Assembly (NCBI RefSeq): GCF_042429435.1
Contig: NZ_JBHMAF010000200.1
Length of the DNA: 64,000 bases
Source: Ectobacillus funiculus
GTDB lineage: Bacteria > Bacillota > Bacilli > Bacillales > Bacillaceae_G
Strand: one strand, 5' to 3'
This document shows, piece after piece, positions 9,129 through 18,153 of the stretch. Made by a program: the position numbers and the translations under genes. A model generated the notes under the pieces. It had not been told where the DNA came from. It saw only the letters and a program-made list of their open reading frames with translations, and ran no database searches. Position 1 is the stretch's first letter; each line of letters starts with the position of its first letter.

Positions 9129-9494
9129 ATGGTGATGAATAACTGGTTTTTGTTTGTTTTATTTGCACTTGCATCCTTTCGGTTAACGAGGCTTATTGTC
9201 TATGATAAAATTACGAAATTTATTCGTAATCCGTTCATTGAGGAAGTGGATGTTCAGGATGAGGACGGATCAGTTGTTACTTATGTGAGAATTAAAGGAC
9301 GTGGCTTGCGGAAATGGATTGGGGAATTATTAAGCTGTTATTGGTGTACGGGAATTTGGACAACAGCTTTTTTAATGGCTCTTTATTATTTTATGCCGAA
9401 GTTCACGGAATGGCTGTTGTTTCTGTTAGGGATTGCAGGGGTGGCCGCAATTATTGAGACGGTTGTCAGCAGATTGATAAATGATGAAAATTAG
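9129..9494 (+). CDS. yjcA: Sporulation membrane protein YjcA (DUF1360)
   Basis: A 121-residue membrane protein. An N-terminal hydrophobic segment leads into ASFRLTRLIVYD, a soluble stretch with GRGLRKWIGELLSCYWCTGIW containing a CYWC pair, then two hydrophobic helices. This is the DUF1360/YjcA pattern, a family expressed in the mother cell during sporulation. The start is ATG 9129 after a G-rich GAGGGGGGC site. Its location after the coat genes and before yjcD matches the B. subtilis order. Confidence 0.82.
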   Translation: MVMNNWFLFVLFALASFRLTRLIVYDKITKFIRNPFIEEVDVQDEDGSVVTYVRIKGRGLRKWIGELLSCYWCTGIWTTAFLMALYYFMPKFTEWLLFLLGIAGVAAIIETVVSRLINDEN

Positions 9495-9564
9495 GGGAAC
9501 GAGAGATAAAATACCACATATAGTAAATAGAGGGTACACATATACGATGGGGGAGGAATGCAAC

Positions 9565-9735
9565 ATGAATGATCGTCCAGTTAACCCTTATGCCCTTAGC
9601 CAATGGGAATATTATCAAATGCAAAAGGCAATGGAGCAAAAAGGATTTGTACAGAAAAAAGGCTGCGGCTGTAGCAATAAAAAGAAGAACGTACAAGATG
9701 GTCAACAGAATCAACAGAATCAACAAGGTCAATGA
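9565..9735 (+). CDS. Small hypothetical protein with CGC motif (56 aa)
   Basis: A 56-residue polypeptide with an aromatic, glutamine-rich N-terminus (PYALSQWEYYQMQKAM), a KKGCGCSNKKK centre and a Q/N-rich tail. The ribosome site GGGGGAGG at 9549-9556 is very strong and fits ATG 9565. A second ATG at 9558 is out of frame. A terminator follows immediately. I do not recognise a named family. Being sandwiched between yjcA and yjcD, and small and cysteine-bearing, it may be a minor spore protein (inference). Confidence 0.7.
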   Translation: MNDRPVNPYALSQWEYYQMQKAMEQKGFVQKKGCGCSNKKKNVQDGQQNQQNQQGQ

Positions 9736-9736
9736 A

Positions 9737-9766
9737 GAAAGCAGAGCTGCTATTCGCTCTGCTTTC
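9737..9766. terminator. Terminator between convergent genes
   Basis: Perfect 11-base arms GAAAGCAGAGC (9737-9747) and GCTCTGCTTTC (9756-9766) around an 8-base loop, followed by TTTATT. It separates the 56-residue gene from the convergent yjcD. Confidence 0.88.
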
Positions 9767-9770
9767 TTTA

Positions 9771-12050
9771 TTACAGTAATGACTTAATAAACCGTGATGG
9801 GTAAGCTGTCCGACCACGACGCATGCTTGGCACAGATACATACAGTGATTCCTTCGCACGTGTCATGGCGACATAGGTGAGCCGGCGCTCCTCTTCAAGC
9901 GGAGCACTATTTCCTTCACGAAATGATTCAAGTGCAAAATCATGGGGCAGCGAGCCATCTACAGCTCCAAGTAAGTATACTTGCTCATATTCCAGCCCTT
10001 TTGATCGGTGAATGGTCAGAAGCTGCACTGCATTGTCGGGTGCTGCGCCTCGTTTTTTCATGTCTGCCGCGACGCGCGTGATATGGTCAGCGTGAGCGAG
10101 AAGGGCAAGAATCGTTGTAAATTTCCGCGCAACGACCTTTAAGTCCCGAATATCATCAGAGCCTTTTTCGATTGCGTTTCCTTCATTGCCGCGCTTCTTC
10201 ACAAAGTCAGCAAATCCCATTTCTTTTTCAATCATTTCGATTGCGGCCAGCGGTGACAAGTTTGTTAGCTTCCGAAACATCGGGGCGATTTTTTGCAGTT
10301 TTTTTTGCTGGAACGAGTGAATGTTTTGCACTTTACCGAGTGCGCGGACAAGCGTGCAATCCTCTAAAATGCTCGTTGCCTTTAAGTCCTGCATAACGGC
10401 TTGCTTGAGAAAAAGTGCTGTCAGCAAATCGCTCATCGCAATTTCGTCGTCTTCGTTGAGACTTAGTCGTAAATACGCCAATAGACTGCGCACGATGCGC
10501 CGTTCGTAAAATGAGTGCGAATCACGATCAATGACAAACGGAATATCCGATTCCGTTAATCGTTCAAAGATTGCACGAGCTGCTGAATTCGTTCGGTACA
10601 ATACCGCAAAGTCTGATGGCTGTGCGCCATTTGCGAGCCGCTCTTGTATATCTGTTACAATCATTGTTGCTTCTTCTTCCTCATCGTAAGGGAAGAAAAA
10701 AGATGGCTGCGAGGCTGATTGGAATTGCGCCTCCATTTGCTTTTCACGACGATTCTTGTTTAAGGTGATGACTTTATTAGCCGTCGTGACGATGCTGTGG
10801 GAGGAGCGGTAATTTTGGTTAAGTGTTACAACAGCTGCATCTGGGTAATCACGGTCGAAATGCAGGATAAACATTGGGTCGCTGCCGCGAAACGCGTATA
10901 CGGATTGATCATCATCGCCGACAACGCACAAATTATTTGTATGTTGTGATAGCATACGCATAATCTCGTACTGTACCTTGTTGACGTCCTGATATTCATC
11001 AATGAGGAAGTAGCGGAATCGCCCTTGATAGCGCATGAGCAGCGCTTCATTTGTCTTGAGCAGCTCGTAGCAACCTTGCAGCATGTCGTCAAAATCAAAC
11101 GTGCCCCGTTCTTTTTTCATCTCTTCATACCGCTTGTACAAATACAGCGCTTTTTCCTCCCAGTCCGACTTGGGCTTTACAGCATCGTGGTGAGTAAGTG
11201 TATTTTTCCAATACCCGATTTGCTGAGCAGCCTGGTCATATGGGAATTCCTTTTCATCTAGGCTAAGCTCCGCGCCAGCTTCCTTTAGCATGCGGTCAAT
11301 CATCCATTCATGCTTGAGAAGACGCTGCGGCGACCAGCGCTCTCCATCATGATGCAACAGTATTTTATAAAAGATGCTATGAAATGTTCCGACAACGAGT
11401 GAATGCACAATAGCAGGAGAGAGGCTGGAAAAACGAAGCAAACGGCTCTTCATTTCTTGTGCTGCCTTCGTTGTAAAGGTTACGAGCATAATGGATTTTG
11501 GATCAATTTGTTTCTCTTGAATCATATATGCGGTACGCGCTGTTAGCACACGTGTTTTTCCACTGCCTGCACCGGCAAGAATTAAAAGAGGTCCTTCTGT
11601 ATGCGTAACCGCTTCGTACTGCGCGGAGTCGAGCGGGAATTGATCTTCATTTAAAATAGAGTACATTTTGCGCTCGCAATGCTTCGCAAAGTTTGAGATT
11701 CCTTTTACAACCTGTGTTTGTTTCCAAACTGAAACAATATTATTGTTAGAAACAGGGCGGGATTTAGGAATCTGAAAGCCGCCTTGCTCTGTATGGGAAC
11801 CGACAGAGGCCAATTCCGCTTGTTTTACTTGCAGCCGTGTATGATCGGCTGCCTCGCAGGAGAATGTACTATTTGAAGTGATATGAAAAAAATATGGCTG
11901 CTGCCGAATGCCGAGATATAAATGGACAGATTCACCGCAGTGTGCGCATAAGACCTCGCCGCGCCGGCTTGCCTCGTATAGTATTTGAAAGCTTTCCCGT
12001 GGAAAGTATTGTAGATTGATTTCTTTTCCGTTATAGACGGCGAATTTCAT
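9771..12050 (-). CDS. yjcD: UvrD/PcrA-like superfamily 1 DNA helicase YjcD
   Basis: A 759-residue helicase. The first 120 residues form a CoiA-like zinc region (C35, C38, HIT near 66, C65), which is unusual for UvrD and typical of YjcD. Walker A GAGSGKT lies at about 160-166, the Walker B-like LIDEYQDVN and GDDDQSVYAFRGSDP follow, then LNQNYRSS, and LLTIHRSKGLEY with YVAMTRAKESL in domain 2. It should unwind DNA 3' to 5', and its precise role is unknown. The ATG at 12050 is preceded by AAGGGGG. It is followed (minus direction) by a convergent terminator. Confidence 0.93.
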   Translation of the reverse strand: MKFAVYNGKEINLQYFPRESFQILYEASRRGEVLCAHCGESVHLYLGIRQQPYFFHITSNSTFSCEAADHTRLQVKQAELASVGSHTEQGGFQIPKSRPVSNNNIVSVWKQTQVVKGISNFAKHCERKMYSILNEDQFPLDSAQYEAVTHTEGPLLILAGAGSGKTRVLTARTAYMIQEKQIDPKSIMLVTFTTKAAQEMKSRLLRFSSLSPAIVHSLVVGTFHSIFYKILLHHDGERWSPQRLLKHEWMIDRMLKEAGAELSLDEKEFPYDQAAQQIGYWKNTLTHHDAVKPKSDWEEKALYLYKRYEEMKKERGTFDFDDMLQGCYELLKTNEALLMRYQGRFRYFLIDEYQDVNKVQYEIMRMLSQHTNNLCVVGDDDQSVYAFRGSDPMFILHFDRDYPDAAVVTLNQNYRSSHSIVTTANKVITLNKNRREKQMEAQFQSASQPSFFFPYDEEEEATMIVTDIQERLANGAQPSDFAVLYRTNSAARAIFERLTESDIPFVIDRDSHSFYERRIVRSLLAYLRLSLNEDDEIAMSDLLTALFLKQAVMQDLKATSILEDCTLVRALGKVQNIHSFQQKKLQKIAPMFRKLTNLSPLAAIEMIEKEMGFADFVKKRGNEGNAIEKGSDDIRDLKVVARKFTTILALLAHADHITRVAADMKKRGAAPDNAVQLLTIHRSKGLEYEQVYLLGAVDGSLPHDFALESFREGNSAPLEEERRLTYVAMTRAKESLYVSVPSMRRGRTAYPSRFIKSLL

Positions 12051-12168
12051 ACGTGCACCCCCTTTAGACGTGTTTCATCTTATCACAGGAACGAGAAAAA
12101 GACGAGAACAGAATAGTCCTCGTCTTCTACAAAAGATGCCGTAAATCCTTTATAAAGATTCCATTTTG

Positions 12169-12273
12169 CTTACATTAAAAAAGTTTCTAGCTAGAAGCGA
12201 GTTTGACGTAGCCGGAAATTCTAGAAGTGTAAGTGAAGCTATACCTCTGTCTTCTCCTAATGGTGAGTTTTCT
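12169..12273 (+). repeat. Dispersed intergenic repeat, copy A
   Basis: A copy of a repeat seen eight times in the window. It runs from a TTACATTAAAAAAG-like end through TAGCTAGAAG, GACGTAGCCGGAAATT and ACCTCTGTCTTCTCC to GGTGAGTTTTCTTTAT. It ends exactly at the stop codon of yjcF. See the finding on the repeat family. Confidence 0.75.
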
Positions 12274-12699
12274 TTATAATTCCTTCACCATAACAACATG
12301 CGGAATATCTGCTTCCATGAACACGTCGGATATGGTATGGTAGCCAAGCTTTTGATAAAAGCCCTCCGCTTGTGTTTGCGCATGCAGCTTTGCTTTATGT
12401 AATCCTCGCTGAATCGCGGCTTGTTCAAGTGTTTCTACAATCAGGCGACCTGTTCCCTTTTGGCGATGGGACGCAAGTACGCAAATGCGTTCTATTTTGA
12501 AGGTTTCCTTGTCTACTGTGCGTGTTCTTCCAGCTGCAACCGGTACGCCATTATCGTATAGGACAACATGCGTTGCTGCATGATCGTACTCGTCATATTC
12601 TTCTTCTGGTGATACTTGCTGTTCAATGACAAATACTTGCTGATGGATGTCAAAGGCATCCTGTTTTTGTCTTTCTGTTGTTGCGATTTGTACGTGCAA
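12274..12699 (-). CDS. yjcF: GNAT-family N-acetyltransferase YjcF
   Basis: A GNAT acetyltransferase of 141 residues. It has VFVIEQQVSPEEEYDE near the N-terminus, the acetyl-CoA binding FKIERICVLASHRQKGTGRLI, and a C-terminal LHAQTQAEGFYQKLGY. The frame is open further upstream, but the family start aligns with TTG at 12699, 4 bases beyond the yjcG stop codon, with GGAAAGGA inside the end of yjcG as ribosome site. This suggests translational coupling. The acceptor is unknown. A protein of 140 residues is usual for YjcF. Confidence 0.85.
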   Translation of the reverse strand: MHVQIATTERQKQDAFDIHQQVFVIEQQVSPEEEYDEYDHAATHVVLYDNGVPVAAGRTRTVDKETFKIERICVLASHRQKGTGRLIVETLEQAAIQRGLHKAKLHAQTQAEGFYQKLGYHTISDVFMEADIPHVVMVKEL

Positions 12700-12703
12700 G
12701 ACT

Positions 12704-13219
12704 CTAGCAGTCCTTTCCAAGTTGAAATGTTTCATATACAGTCCATGATCCGTCTTCAAGCTGGTATAAAAGATGAAGGCGGTCGACTGTTTGTTCGTGA
12801 TGAAACTCTATCATGCGTAATTGTCCTAATACATCGGCGTGTTCACCGTCAGACATGTCCTGACCTAGCGTAATGTGCGGCACAAATGTGTATTCTCGTT
12901 CCTGTGCGAAATAGCCTGTATGGAGCTTTTCATTTAAAGCCTCAAGTTCGGGCGTTTTTTCTACTTTAAAGTAAATAACGTTATTTACAGGAGCAAAGGA
13001 GCTGACTTTTCCAATCTTGAGTGTAAACGGTTTTAGCTTGTCTGAAACTTTATCCAGTTCCTGCGCAATTTCCTTTGCCTTTTCCTCTGTCGCGTCGAAG
13101 GGCGATTTTAAGGTAATATGCGGTGGAATTAACGCATAATGCGGGTCGTAGCGCTTGCGAAATGAGTTGGCTTTGTCTTGCATGCTTTTCGACGGGAAAA
13201 TAACAATTCCGAATTTCAT
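12704..13219 (-). CDS. yjcG: 2H phosphoesterase / 2'-5' RNA ligase-like protein YjcG
   Basis: A 171-residue protein with two HxT motifs that define the 2H phosphoesterase fold: HITLKSPF at 34-41 and HITLGQ at 115-120. It starts MKFGIVIFPS. An AGGAGGC-type site lies upstream of ATG 13219. It is the first gene of a probable yjcG-yjcF unit. Activity on cyclic phosphodiesters of RNA or nucleotides is typical of the fold but has not been shown for this protein. Confidence 0.92.
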   Translation of the reverse strand: MKFGIVIFPSKSMQDKANSFRKRYDPHYALIPPHITLKSPFDATEEKAKEIAQELDKVSDKLKPFTLKIGKVSSFAPVNNVIYFKVEKTPELEALNEKLHTGYFAQEREYTFVPHITLGQDMSDGEHADVLGQLRMIEFHHEQTVDRLHLLYQLEDGSWTVYETFQLGKDC

Positions 13220-13271
13220 GATAGGAGCCTCCTTTTAGGTTTACAATATATATTTTGAAAAAATATATCAA

Positions 13272-13400
13272 TTTACACTTTAAGAAAGTATAAATTTCCA
13301 ACTAGAAGCTAATTCGGTGTAGCAGGAAGTTTTAGGAACAAAGTGTAAGTGCAACTACGTTTCTGTCTTCGCCCAAGGGCAAGGCCCGCCAATCTTTACT
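13272..13400 (+). repeat. Dispersed intergenic repeat, copy B
   Basis: A long copy of the intergenic repeat: TTACACTTTAAGAAAGTATA at the left, AATTTCCAACTAGAAG, TAGCAGGAAGTTTTAGGAA, GCAACTACGTTTCTGTCTTC, and CGCCAATCTTTACT at the right. It lies between yjcG and yjcH, which are separate transcription units here. Confidence 0.82.
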
Positions 13401-13429
13401 ATAGGACAATCCTCAGCATCAGAGAGGGT

Positions 13430-14158
13430 TTAACTTAATTCTAGCATATAGGATAGGGCATGCGGCAAATTTGCTTGCCAGTATCTCCATATATGTCCTC
13501 CCTGAAACTCCTCGTAGTAGTAGGGAAATCCTTTCTCAGATAATAATGCATGAAGTTCGCGATTGGGCTTTATGAAGTCTTGGATTTTGCCGCTGGTTGT
13601 TTTGACGGCTGTTTCCTCGGTGCCGATGATATGATATAGCTCCAACAGATGCGGCTCTTGAAAGGAGCGAACCTTTTCCATCACAGCCTCATTGACGAAT
13701 GGTGACTGCATAATGACCTTTCCGAACGTATGCGGATAAGAGAGCGCTGTCATAAGGGATATGGTTCCACCAAGTGAATCTCCAATTAAAATACGTCCTC
13801 TTCCCATTTGATATGTTGGATATTTTTCATCAAGGTAAGACGTGAGCTCGTGCGCTAAAAAGCGGGTATACGCCTCGTTTTGCGCGGCGTTTGGATAGTA
13901 TTTTTCCCTGCGATCCGTCACATCCTTGTATGGAATGCCGACGAAAATCGTACGATCGATAGCTTCTTCCTCGTCCAGTCTGTCTAATAAAGATGCCGCT
14001 TTCCCAAAGCGAAAGTAATCTTTGCCATCCTGCGCAATCACAAGCAAGTGTTTTTGCAGCGGTGTGAAAAAGGCTGGCAAGTGGATGATAAGCGGTATAT
14101 GCTCATCAAGAGCCTCGCTGTAGAATAAAATCTCTTCAATAGTTCCTTTGTTTGACAT
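13430..14158 (-). CDS. yjcH: Esterase-like alpha/beta hydrolase YjcH
   Basis: A 242-residue esterase D/enterochelin-esterase-like hydrolase. The nucleophile elbow GDSLGG places Ser at 128, the acid is likely in the HIIGTEE region, and the catalytic histidine lies in GGHIWRYWQ near the C-terminus. There is no signal peptide, so it is cytosolic. The order yjcF-yjcG-yjcH matches B. subtilis. The substrate is unknown. Confidence 0.88.
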   Translation of the reverse strand: MSNKGTIEEILFYSEALDEHIPLIIHLPAFFTPLQKHLLVIAQDGKDYFRFGKAASLLDRLDEEEAIDRTIFVGIPYKDVTDRREKYYPNAAQNEAYTRFLAHELTSYLDEKYPTYQMGRGRILIGDSLGGTISLMTALSYPHTFGKVIMQSPFVNEAVMEKVRSFQEPHLLELYHIIGTEETAVKTTSGKIQDFIKPNRELHALLSEKGFPYYYEEFQGGHIWRYWQANLPHALSYMLELS

Positions 14159-14214
14159 ACAAGTTCCCCCAAGCAGTGTATATATCTATCTTATCATAAT
14201 GTCGGAGAATTGGT

Positions 14215-14796
14215 ATGACAGCCGCTCGCAGGGGGGGTTCTTTTTCCGGGAGCGGACAACTGCTTCAGCGCTGGCTACAATGGGTATTGCAATTATTGGT
14301 GTGATGATGATCGGATGGGGGGGTTGGCTTAAGCGGTCAGGCGATGCTCGGAGACATTTTGTCCGTTCTAAGCGTAATTGCCGTTGTCGGCTATTTGCTC
14401 ATTGGACAAAGCACGGTGAAGATGATGTCACATTGGTTGTACAGCTTTTGTGTATTTATGTTTGCAGCAGGATTCTTTACGATAGATAACATAGTGACAA
14501 ATACAACATTTTTAGGCTATTCGAGGCTTGATTGGGGCATGTTTGTCCTGCTGGCTACCGTTCCGACGCTTTCTCATCTTAATCAATAAATGGCTGTTGA
14601 ATCATGTGATGCAACTACGATTCCGATGAGCATTTTAGGAGAGCCTGTCGGTGCGGCGACATTGGCATTTCTGCTCTTGCGTGAAAGTTTGACAGGCATG
14701 CAAATCCTTGGTGATGTCCTTGTATTAGCAGGTGTGTTTTTCTTTTTGATGCAGCAGCAAAAGCGTTTAATTCTCCGGAACATGCATAAGAGCTAG
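14215..14796 (+). pseudogene. Decayed EamA/DMT-family transporter
   Basis: Pieces of a drug/metabolite transporter can be read in different frames. FFFRERTTASALATMGIA sits near 14240, then GDILSVLSVIAVVGYLLIGQ from 14347, then ILGEPVGAATLAFLLL from about 14632. Frame changes near 14340 and in the INKWLLNHV region near 14580-14610 break the protein, and the N-terminal half is missing. The EamA repeat normally ends in GEPV..A..LG, which is what identifies it. No functional product is expected. Confidence 0.75.
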
Positions 14797-15167
14797 TTCG
14801 GATTGGTTAAGTATGTTTGGACTGTCACGATGCAAATGTCGCGAAATTTCCCTTCATCCGTCGTTACGATTAGAATGGCTCGGCCTGGCTGTCTGCCTCT
14901 CACAATGGTCTCCTGGCCGTCCTGGATGATTTCCGCTATCTCTGGCTTATTGCTTGTCCATTCGATGGATTGGTTAGCAGCGTTATGGGGCAGAATGGTT
15001 GCATGAAGTGTTTCCTGCTGCCCAACCTTGAGCTTTAGCTTGGATTTGTTTACTTGTATGCCAACGACATTTACAGGATCGGGGGCAAGGGAGAGAGGTG
15101 GCTGTGCTTCCCGTTTATAGCGTGAGGCCTGACCGTTGTTTTGGAATTCTTCAAATCGGGTTAACAT
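14793..15167 (-). CDS. Small protein with bacterial Ig-like (Big_2) domain
   Basis: A 124-residue protein. After a charged N-terminal tail, residues 35-118 show the Big_2 fold: GIQVNKSKLKLKVGQQETL, ATILPHNAANQSIEWTSN, a buried VRGRQPGRAILIV and a final CIVTVQT. The start ATG 15167 has a strong AGGAGG. No signal peptide is visible, so it may stay inside or be a spore-associated adhesin-like piece. It overlaps the decayed transporter's tail by 4 bases on the other strand. Function is unknown. Confidence 0.72.
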   Translation of the reverse strand: MLTRFEEFQNNGQASRYKREAQPPLSLAPDPVNVVGIQVNKSKLKLKVGQQETLHATILPHNAANQSIEWTSNKPEIAEIIQDGQETIVRGRQPGRAILIVTTDEGKFRDICIVTVQTYLTNPN

Positions 15168-15481
15168 GGAAATACCTCCTGTCTAAAATAGGGCTCGAAA
15201 ACGGGATTACCTACAAGGTTGAATCAATATTTAATGGATTAGAGATAATCATACAGAATAAGTATTACGGTTCATTTAATAGAAATTAAAGAAAATATTA
15301 AGATTATGGCGAAGTGTGGAGGGACATGCAATTGTTTTGTCGAAGAGTGTAATTTCTATAAAAAGGACATGTTTCTTAATGACTGCGCTGATACCATTCG
15401 AGCAGGTTAGATACATCTCTCGGGGTATTGCACATATAAAAGGGTTTATTTGAAAATTTCTGAAATCAGGTTGGAAATGTA

Positions 15482-15511
15482 TTGACATATAAAAATCATC
15501 TATACTACAAT
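15482..15511 (+). promoter_or_regulatory. Sigma-A promoter of the trp operon
   Basis: TTGACA at 15482-15487 and TACAAT at 15506-15511 with 18 bases between. Transcription would start near 15518, just before the first T-box. Bases 15168-15481 upstream hold no gene that I can support. Confidence 0.7.
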
Positions 15512-15524
15512 AGGTGTAACTTAA

Positions 15525-15797
15525 ATACGGAAAGCGTTGAAGAAGAAGAGTACGTATTGTGAACATGTCAGAGAGCTGATGGTTGGTGCGAATCAGTATG
15601 AGAGCAGTATGGAATGGGCTTCTGAGCTACCAAACCGAACTTGGAGTAGGCTTTGGCGAAAACGTCTCATCGTTATAAGAGACACACATTTGAGCATAAG
15701 CTTCAATGTGAAAAGCGGGCTGCATTTGCAGCCAATAAAGGTGGCACCACGGGGTTTCTCGTCCTTTCATTAGATAGGATGAGTAGCCCCTTTTTTG
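15525..15797 (+). promoter_or_regulatory. T-box riboswitch 1 (Trp) of the trp operon
   Basis: Has the Stem I apical signature GAGAGCTGATGGTTGGTGC, a specifier AGTATGGAA with codon TGG (Trp) at 15610-15612, and the T-box AAAGGTGGCACCACGGGG at 15737-15754. A terminator hairpin follows, ending in GCCCCTTTTTT near 15797. Uncharged tRNA-Trp would block the terminator and allow transcription of trpEGDCFBA. Confidence 0.9.
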
Positions 15798-15834
15798 TTT
15801 ATAAAAAAATCAATAATTAAATCGATGAGTAAGA

Positions 15835-16082
15835 GTAGTATGTATGATAGCGGCGTTCCAGAGAGTCGGGGATGGGTGAGAGCCCGGCACGTTTGCATAT
15901 ACAGAATGGACTTACGAGAGGCTCGCTGAACTTATAGTAGGCAGCACGGGTTCCGCCGTTACAAGGATAGGATATGAAAGATGTATCTGAAAAAAGAGGG
16001 ATTCAGCTGAATCCAACCTGAGGTGGCACCGCGGTATTGTATATCGTCCTCTGCATGTATTCCACATGCAGAGGTTTTTTTA
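15835..16082 (+). promoter_or_regulatory. T-box riboswitch 2 (Trp) of the trp operon
   Basis: A second, divergent T-box directly after the first. The specifier codon TGG lies at 15907-15909 in CAGAATGGACTT, the T-box AGGTGGCACCGCGG at 16021-16034, and the terminator arms CCTCTGCATGT (16048-16058) and ACATGCAGAGG (16064-16074) are followed by seven T. Both elements must be antiterminated to reach trpE. Confidence 0.88.
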
Positions 16083-16129
16083 TGGGGAAAAATAATCGTA
16101 GCGGTTTATATATAAGGAGGGACTTAGAT

Positions 16130-17545
16130 ATGGAAAAAGAACAGTTTTTGCAGCAAAAGGAAGCAGGGAAAACATTTTTAGTCATTGAGCAAACGGAAGG
16201 CGATCTAGTAACGCCGATTGTGCTCTATCAAAGATTGCAGGGCACAAAAAAGTTCTTGCTTGAGAGCTCGCTTAGACAGGATGAGAAAGGACGTTATTCC
16301 TTTATTGGAAGCAATCCTTATCTAGAAATCAAAAGCAAGGAAGAGCAGGTAGAGCTTCAGTTCCAAGATCGTGTGGAGATGCGAGAAGGAAAGGTGCTTG
16401 ACGTAATTGGCGACATTCTTCCATTTCATGAAGTGGAAAGTCCATTTCCGTTTTGCGGCGGTGCAATTGGGTATGTTGGCTATGATGTAATTCGCCAATA
16501 TGAAGTACTCGGTGAAATGAATGTAGATGATTTACAGATGCCGGAAGCGCACATGATGTTTTATAACACATTTCTCGTATATGACCATAAGATGCAAACT
16601 GTCTCATTTGTGTATGTATACAGAGCGGGAGAAGAAACATCCTACGAAGAAGTAGGGGAAGTGCTGCAGCAGCTGAAGGGGCAGGTTATGGAGGGCATGA
16701 CAGTAAACACGTCGCTTGGCCGTCTTGACGCGAACTTCACCTCCAATGTGACGAAGGACCAATTTATGGATATGGTTGAAACGGCGAAGGAGTATATTCG
16801 TGCCGGCGATATTTTCCAAGTCGTGCTATCACAGCGTCTGCAAACACAATTTGAGGGGGATCCGTTTGGCCTGTATCGCCGACTTCGTTTAACAAATCCA
16901 TCACCGTATATGTTCTATATTGATTTTACGGATTATATTGTACTTGGCTCATCACCAGAAAGCTTGCTTGCGGTGCACGGGAAAAAGGTAACAACAAACC
17001 CAATTGCCGGGACAAGACCGCGCGGCGCAACACCAGAGCGTGACAAGCAAATTGAAGAGGAACTGCTAGATAATGAAAAGGAAAAGGCAGAGCATTTAAT
17101 GCTTGTGGATCTTGGTCGTAACGATCTTGGCTTTATTAGCGAAATTGGTTCTGTTCAGCTTGATAAATTCATGGCGGTGGAGCGTTACTCCCATGTTATG
17201 CATCTTGTATCGGAAGTGTCGGGACAGTTACGGGACGGAATGACATGCTTGGATGCCCTGCAGCATTGCCTTCCTGCCGGCACGGTATCTGGGGCGCCAA
17301 AGATACGCGCGATGACGATTATTGATGAATTAGAAAATAGAAAGCGTAATGTGTATGCGGGAACAGTCGGATATATTTCATTTGCCGGTGATATGGATAT
17401 GGCGCTAGCGATTCGGACGATGGTTGTAAAGGATAATAACGCATATATTCAAGCGGGTGCCGGAGTTGTATACGACTCAAGTCCAGAGGCGGAGTACGAT
17501 GAAACAATAAATAAAGCGAAAGCATTATTGGAGGTTATGAAATGA
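16130..17545 (+). CDS. trpE: Anthranilate synthase component I
   Basis: Converts chorismate to anthranilate with ammonia from TrpG. The 471-residue protein has an N-terminal region with the LLESS feedback-type motif (LLESSLRQDEKGRYSFIG) that binds tryptophan. The C-terminal chorismate-binding domain carries AGDIFQVVLSQR, NPSPYMFYIDF, PIAGTRPRG, DLGRNDLG and the closing AGAGVVYDS. The frame is open from 16037, but AAGGAGG at 16114-16120 sets the start at ATG 16130. It overlaps trpG by 4 bases (ATGA), implying coupled translation. Confidence 0.97.
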   Translation: MEKEQFLQQKEAGKTFLVIEQTEGDLVTPIVLYQRLQGTKKFLLESSLRQDEKGRYSFIGSNPYLEIKSKEEQVELQFQDRVEMREGKVLDVIGDILPFHEVESPFPFCGGAIGYVGYDVIRQYEVLGEMNVDDLQMPEAHMMFYNTFLVYDHKMQTVSFVYVYRAGEETSYEEVGEVLQQLKGQVMEGMTVNTSLGRLDANFTSNVTKDQFMDMVETAKEYIRAGDIFQVVLSQRLQTQFEGDPFGLYRRLRLTNPSPYMFYIDFTDYIVLGSSPESLLAVHGKKVTTNPIAGTRPRGATPERDKQIEEELLDNEKEKAEHLMLVDLGRNDLGFISEIGSVQLDKFMAVERYSHVMHLVSEVSGQLRDGMTCLDALQHCLPAGTVSGAPKIRAMTIIDELENRKRNVYAGTVGYISFAGDMDMALAIRTMVVKDNNAYIQAGAGVVYDSSPEAEYDETINKAKALLEVMK

Positions 17546-18153
17546 TTTTATTAATTGATAATTACGATTCGTTCACATATAACCTATATCAGCTGCTTGG
17601 TATGTGTGATGCAGAAGTTAAAGTCGTTCGTAACGACAAAATTACGATCGAAGAAATTAAGCAGCTTGAGCCTGATGCAATCGTACTTTCCCCTGGTCCT
17701 GGTCACCCGGAAGATGCTGGGATTTGCGTTGAGGTAGTGCAGCAGCTCTCGCCGACGATTCCAATTCTCGGCATTTGTCTTGGCCATCAAGCAATGGTTC
17801 ATGCGCTTGGAGGCAAGGTTGTGCGTGCAAATCTTGTGAAGCATGGCAAAACATCGTTGCTAGAGCACACTGGTGCATCCATTTTCCAAGATATACCGAA
17901 GCCTGTTACAGTGATGCGCTATCATTCGCTGGTAGCAGAGAAAGCTACGCTTCCAAGCGAGTTCGAAGTATTGGCAACGAGCGCGGATGACGGCGAAATT
18001 ATGGCGATTAAGCATCGCGAATATCCATTGTTTGGACTGCAGTTCCACCCAGAGTCGATTGCGACAGAGGATGGCAGAACAATGATTAATCAATTTTTGA
18101 ACTATACGCAAAGGGGGAGCCGCCATGAATCTGTATCTTCGCAAACTAATTGA
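17542..18153 (+). CDS. trpG: Anthranilate synthase component II / glutamine amidotransferase
   Basis: A class I glutamine amidotransferase of 203 residues. Nucleophile C79 lies in GICLGHQ, and the catalytic dyad H169 and E171 in QFHPES. It supplies ammonia to TrpE, and in bacilli such a protein (PabA) may also serve aminodeoxychorismate synthase. Having the gene inside the trp operon differs from B. subtilis, where it sits in the folate operon. The last 29 bases overlap trpD. Confidence 0.95.
   Translation: MILLIDNYDSFTYNLYQLLGMCDAEVKVVRNDKITIEEIKQLEPDAIVLSPGPGHPEDAGICVEVVQQLSPTIPILGICLGHQAMVHALGGKVVRANLVKHGKTSLLEHTGASIFQDIPKPVTVMRYHSLVAEKATLPSEFEVLATSADDGEIMAIKHREYPLFGLQFHPESIATEDGRTMINQFLNYTQRGSRHESVSSQTN

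Noticed and set aside
15276..15566. 96-codon minus-strand frame in the gap before the trp T-box
   Set aside because: No ribosome site or family motif. It overlaps the trp promoter and leader.
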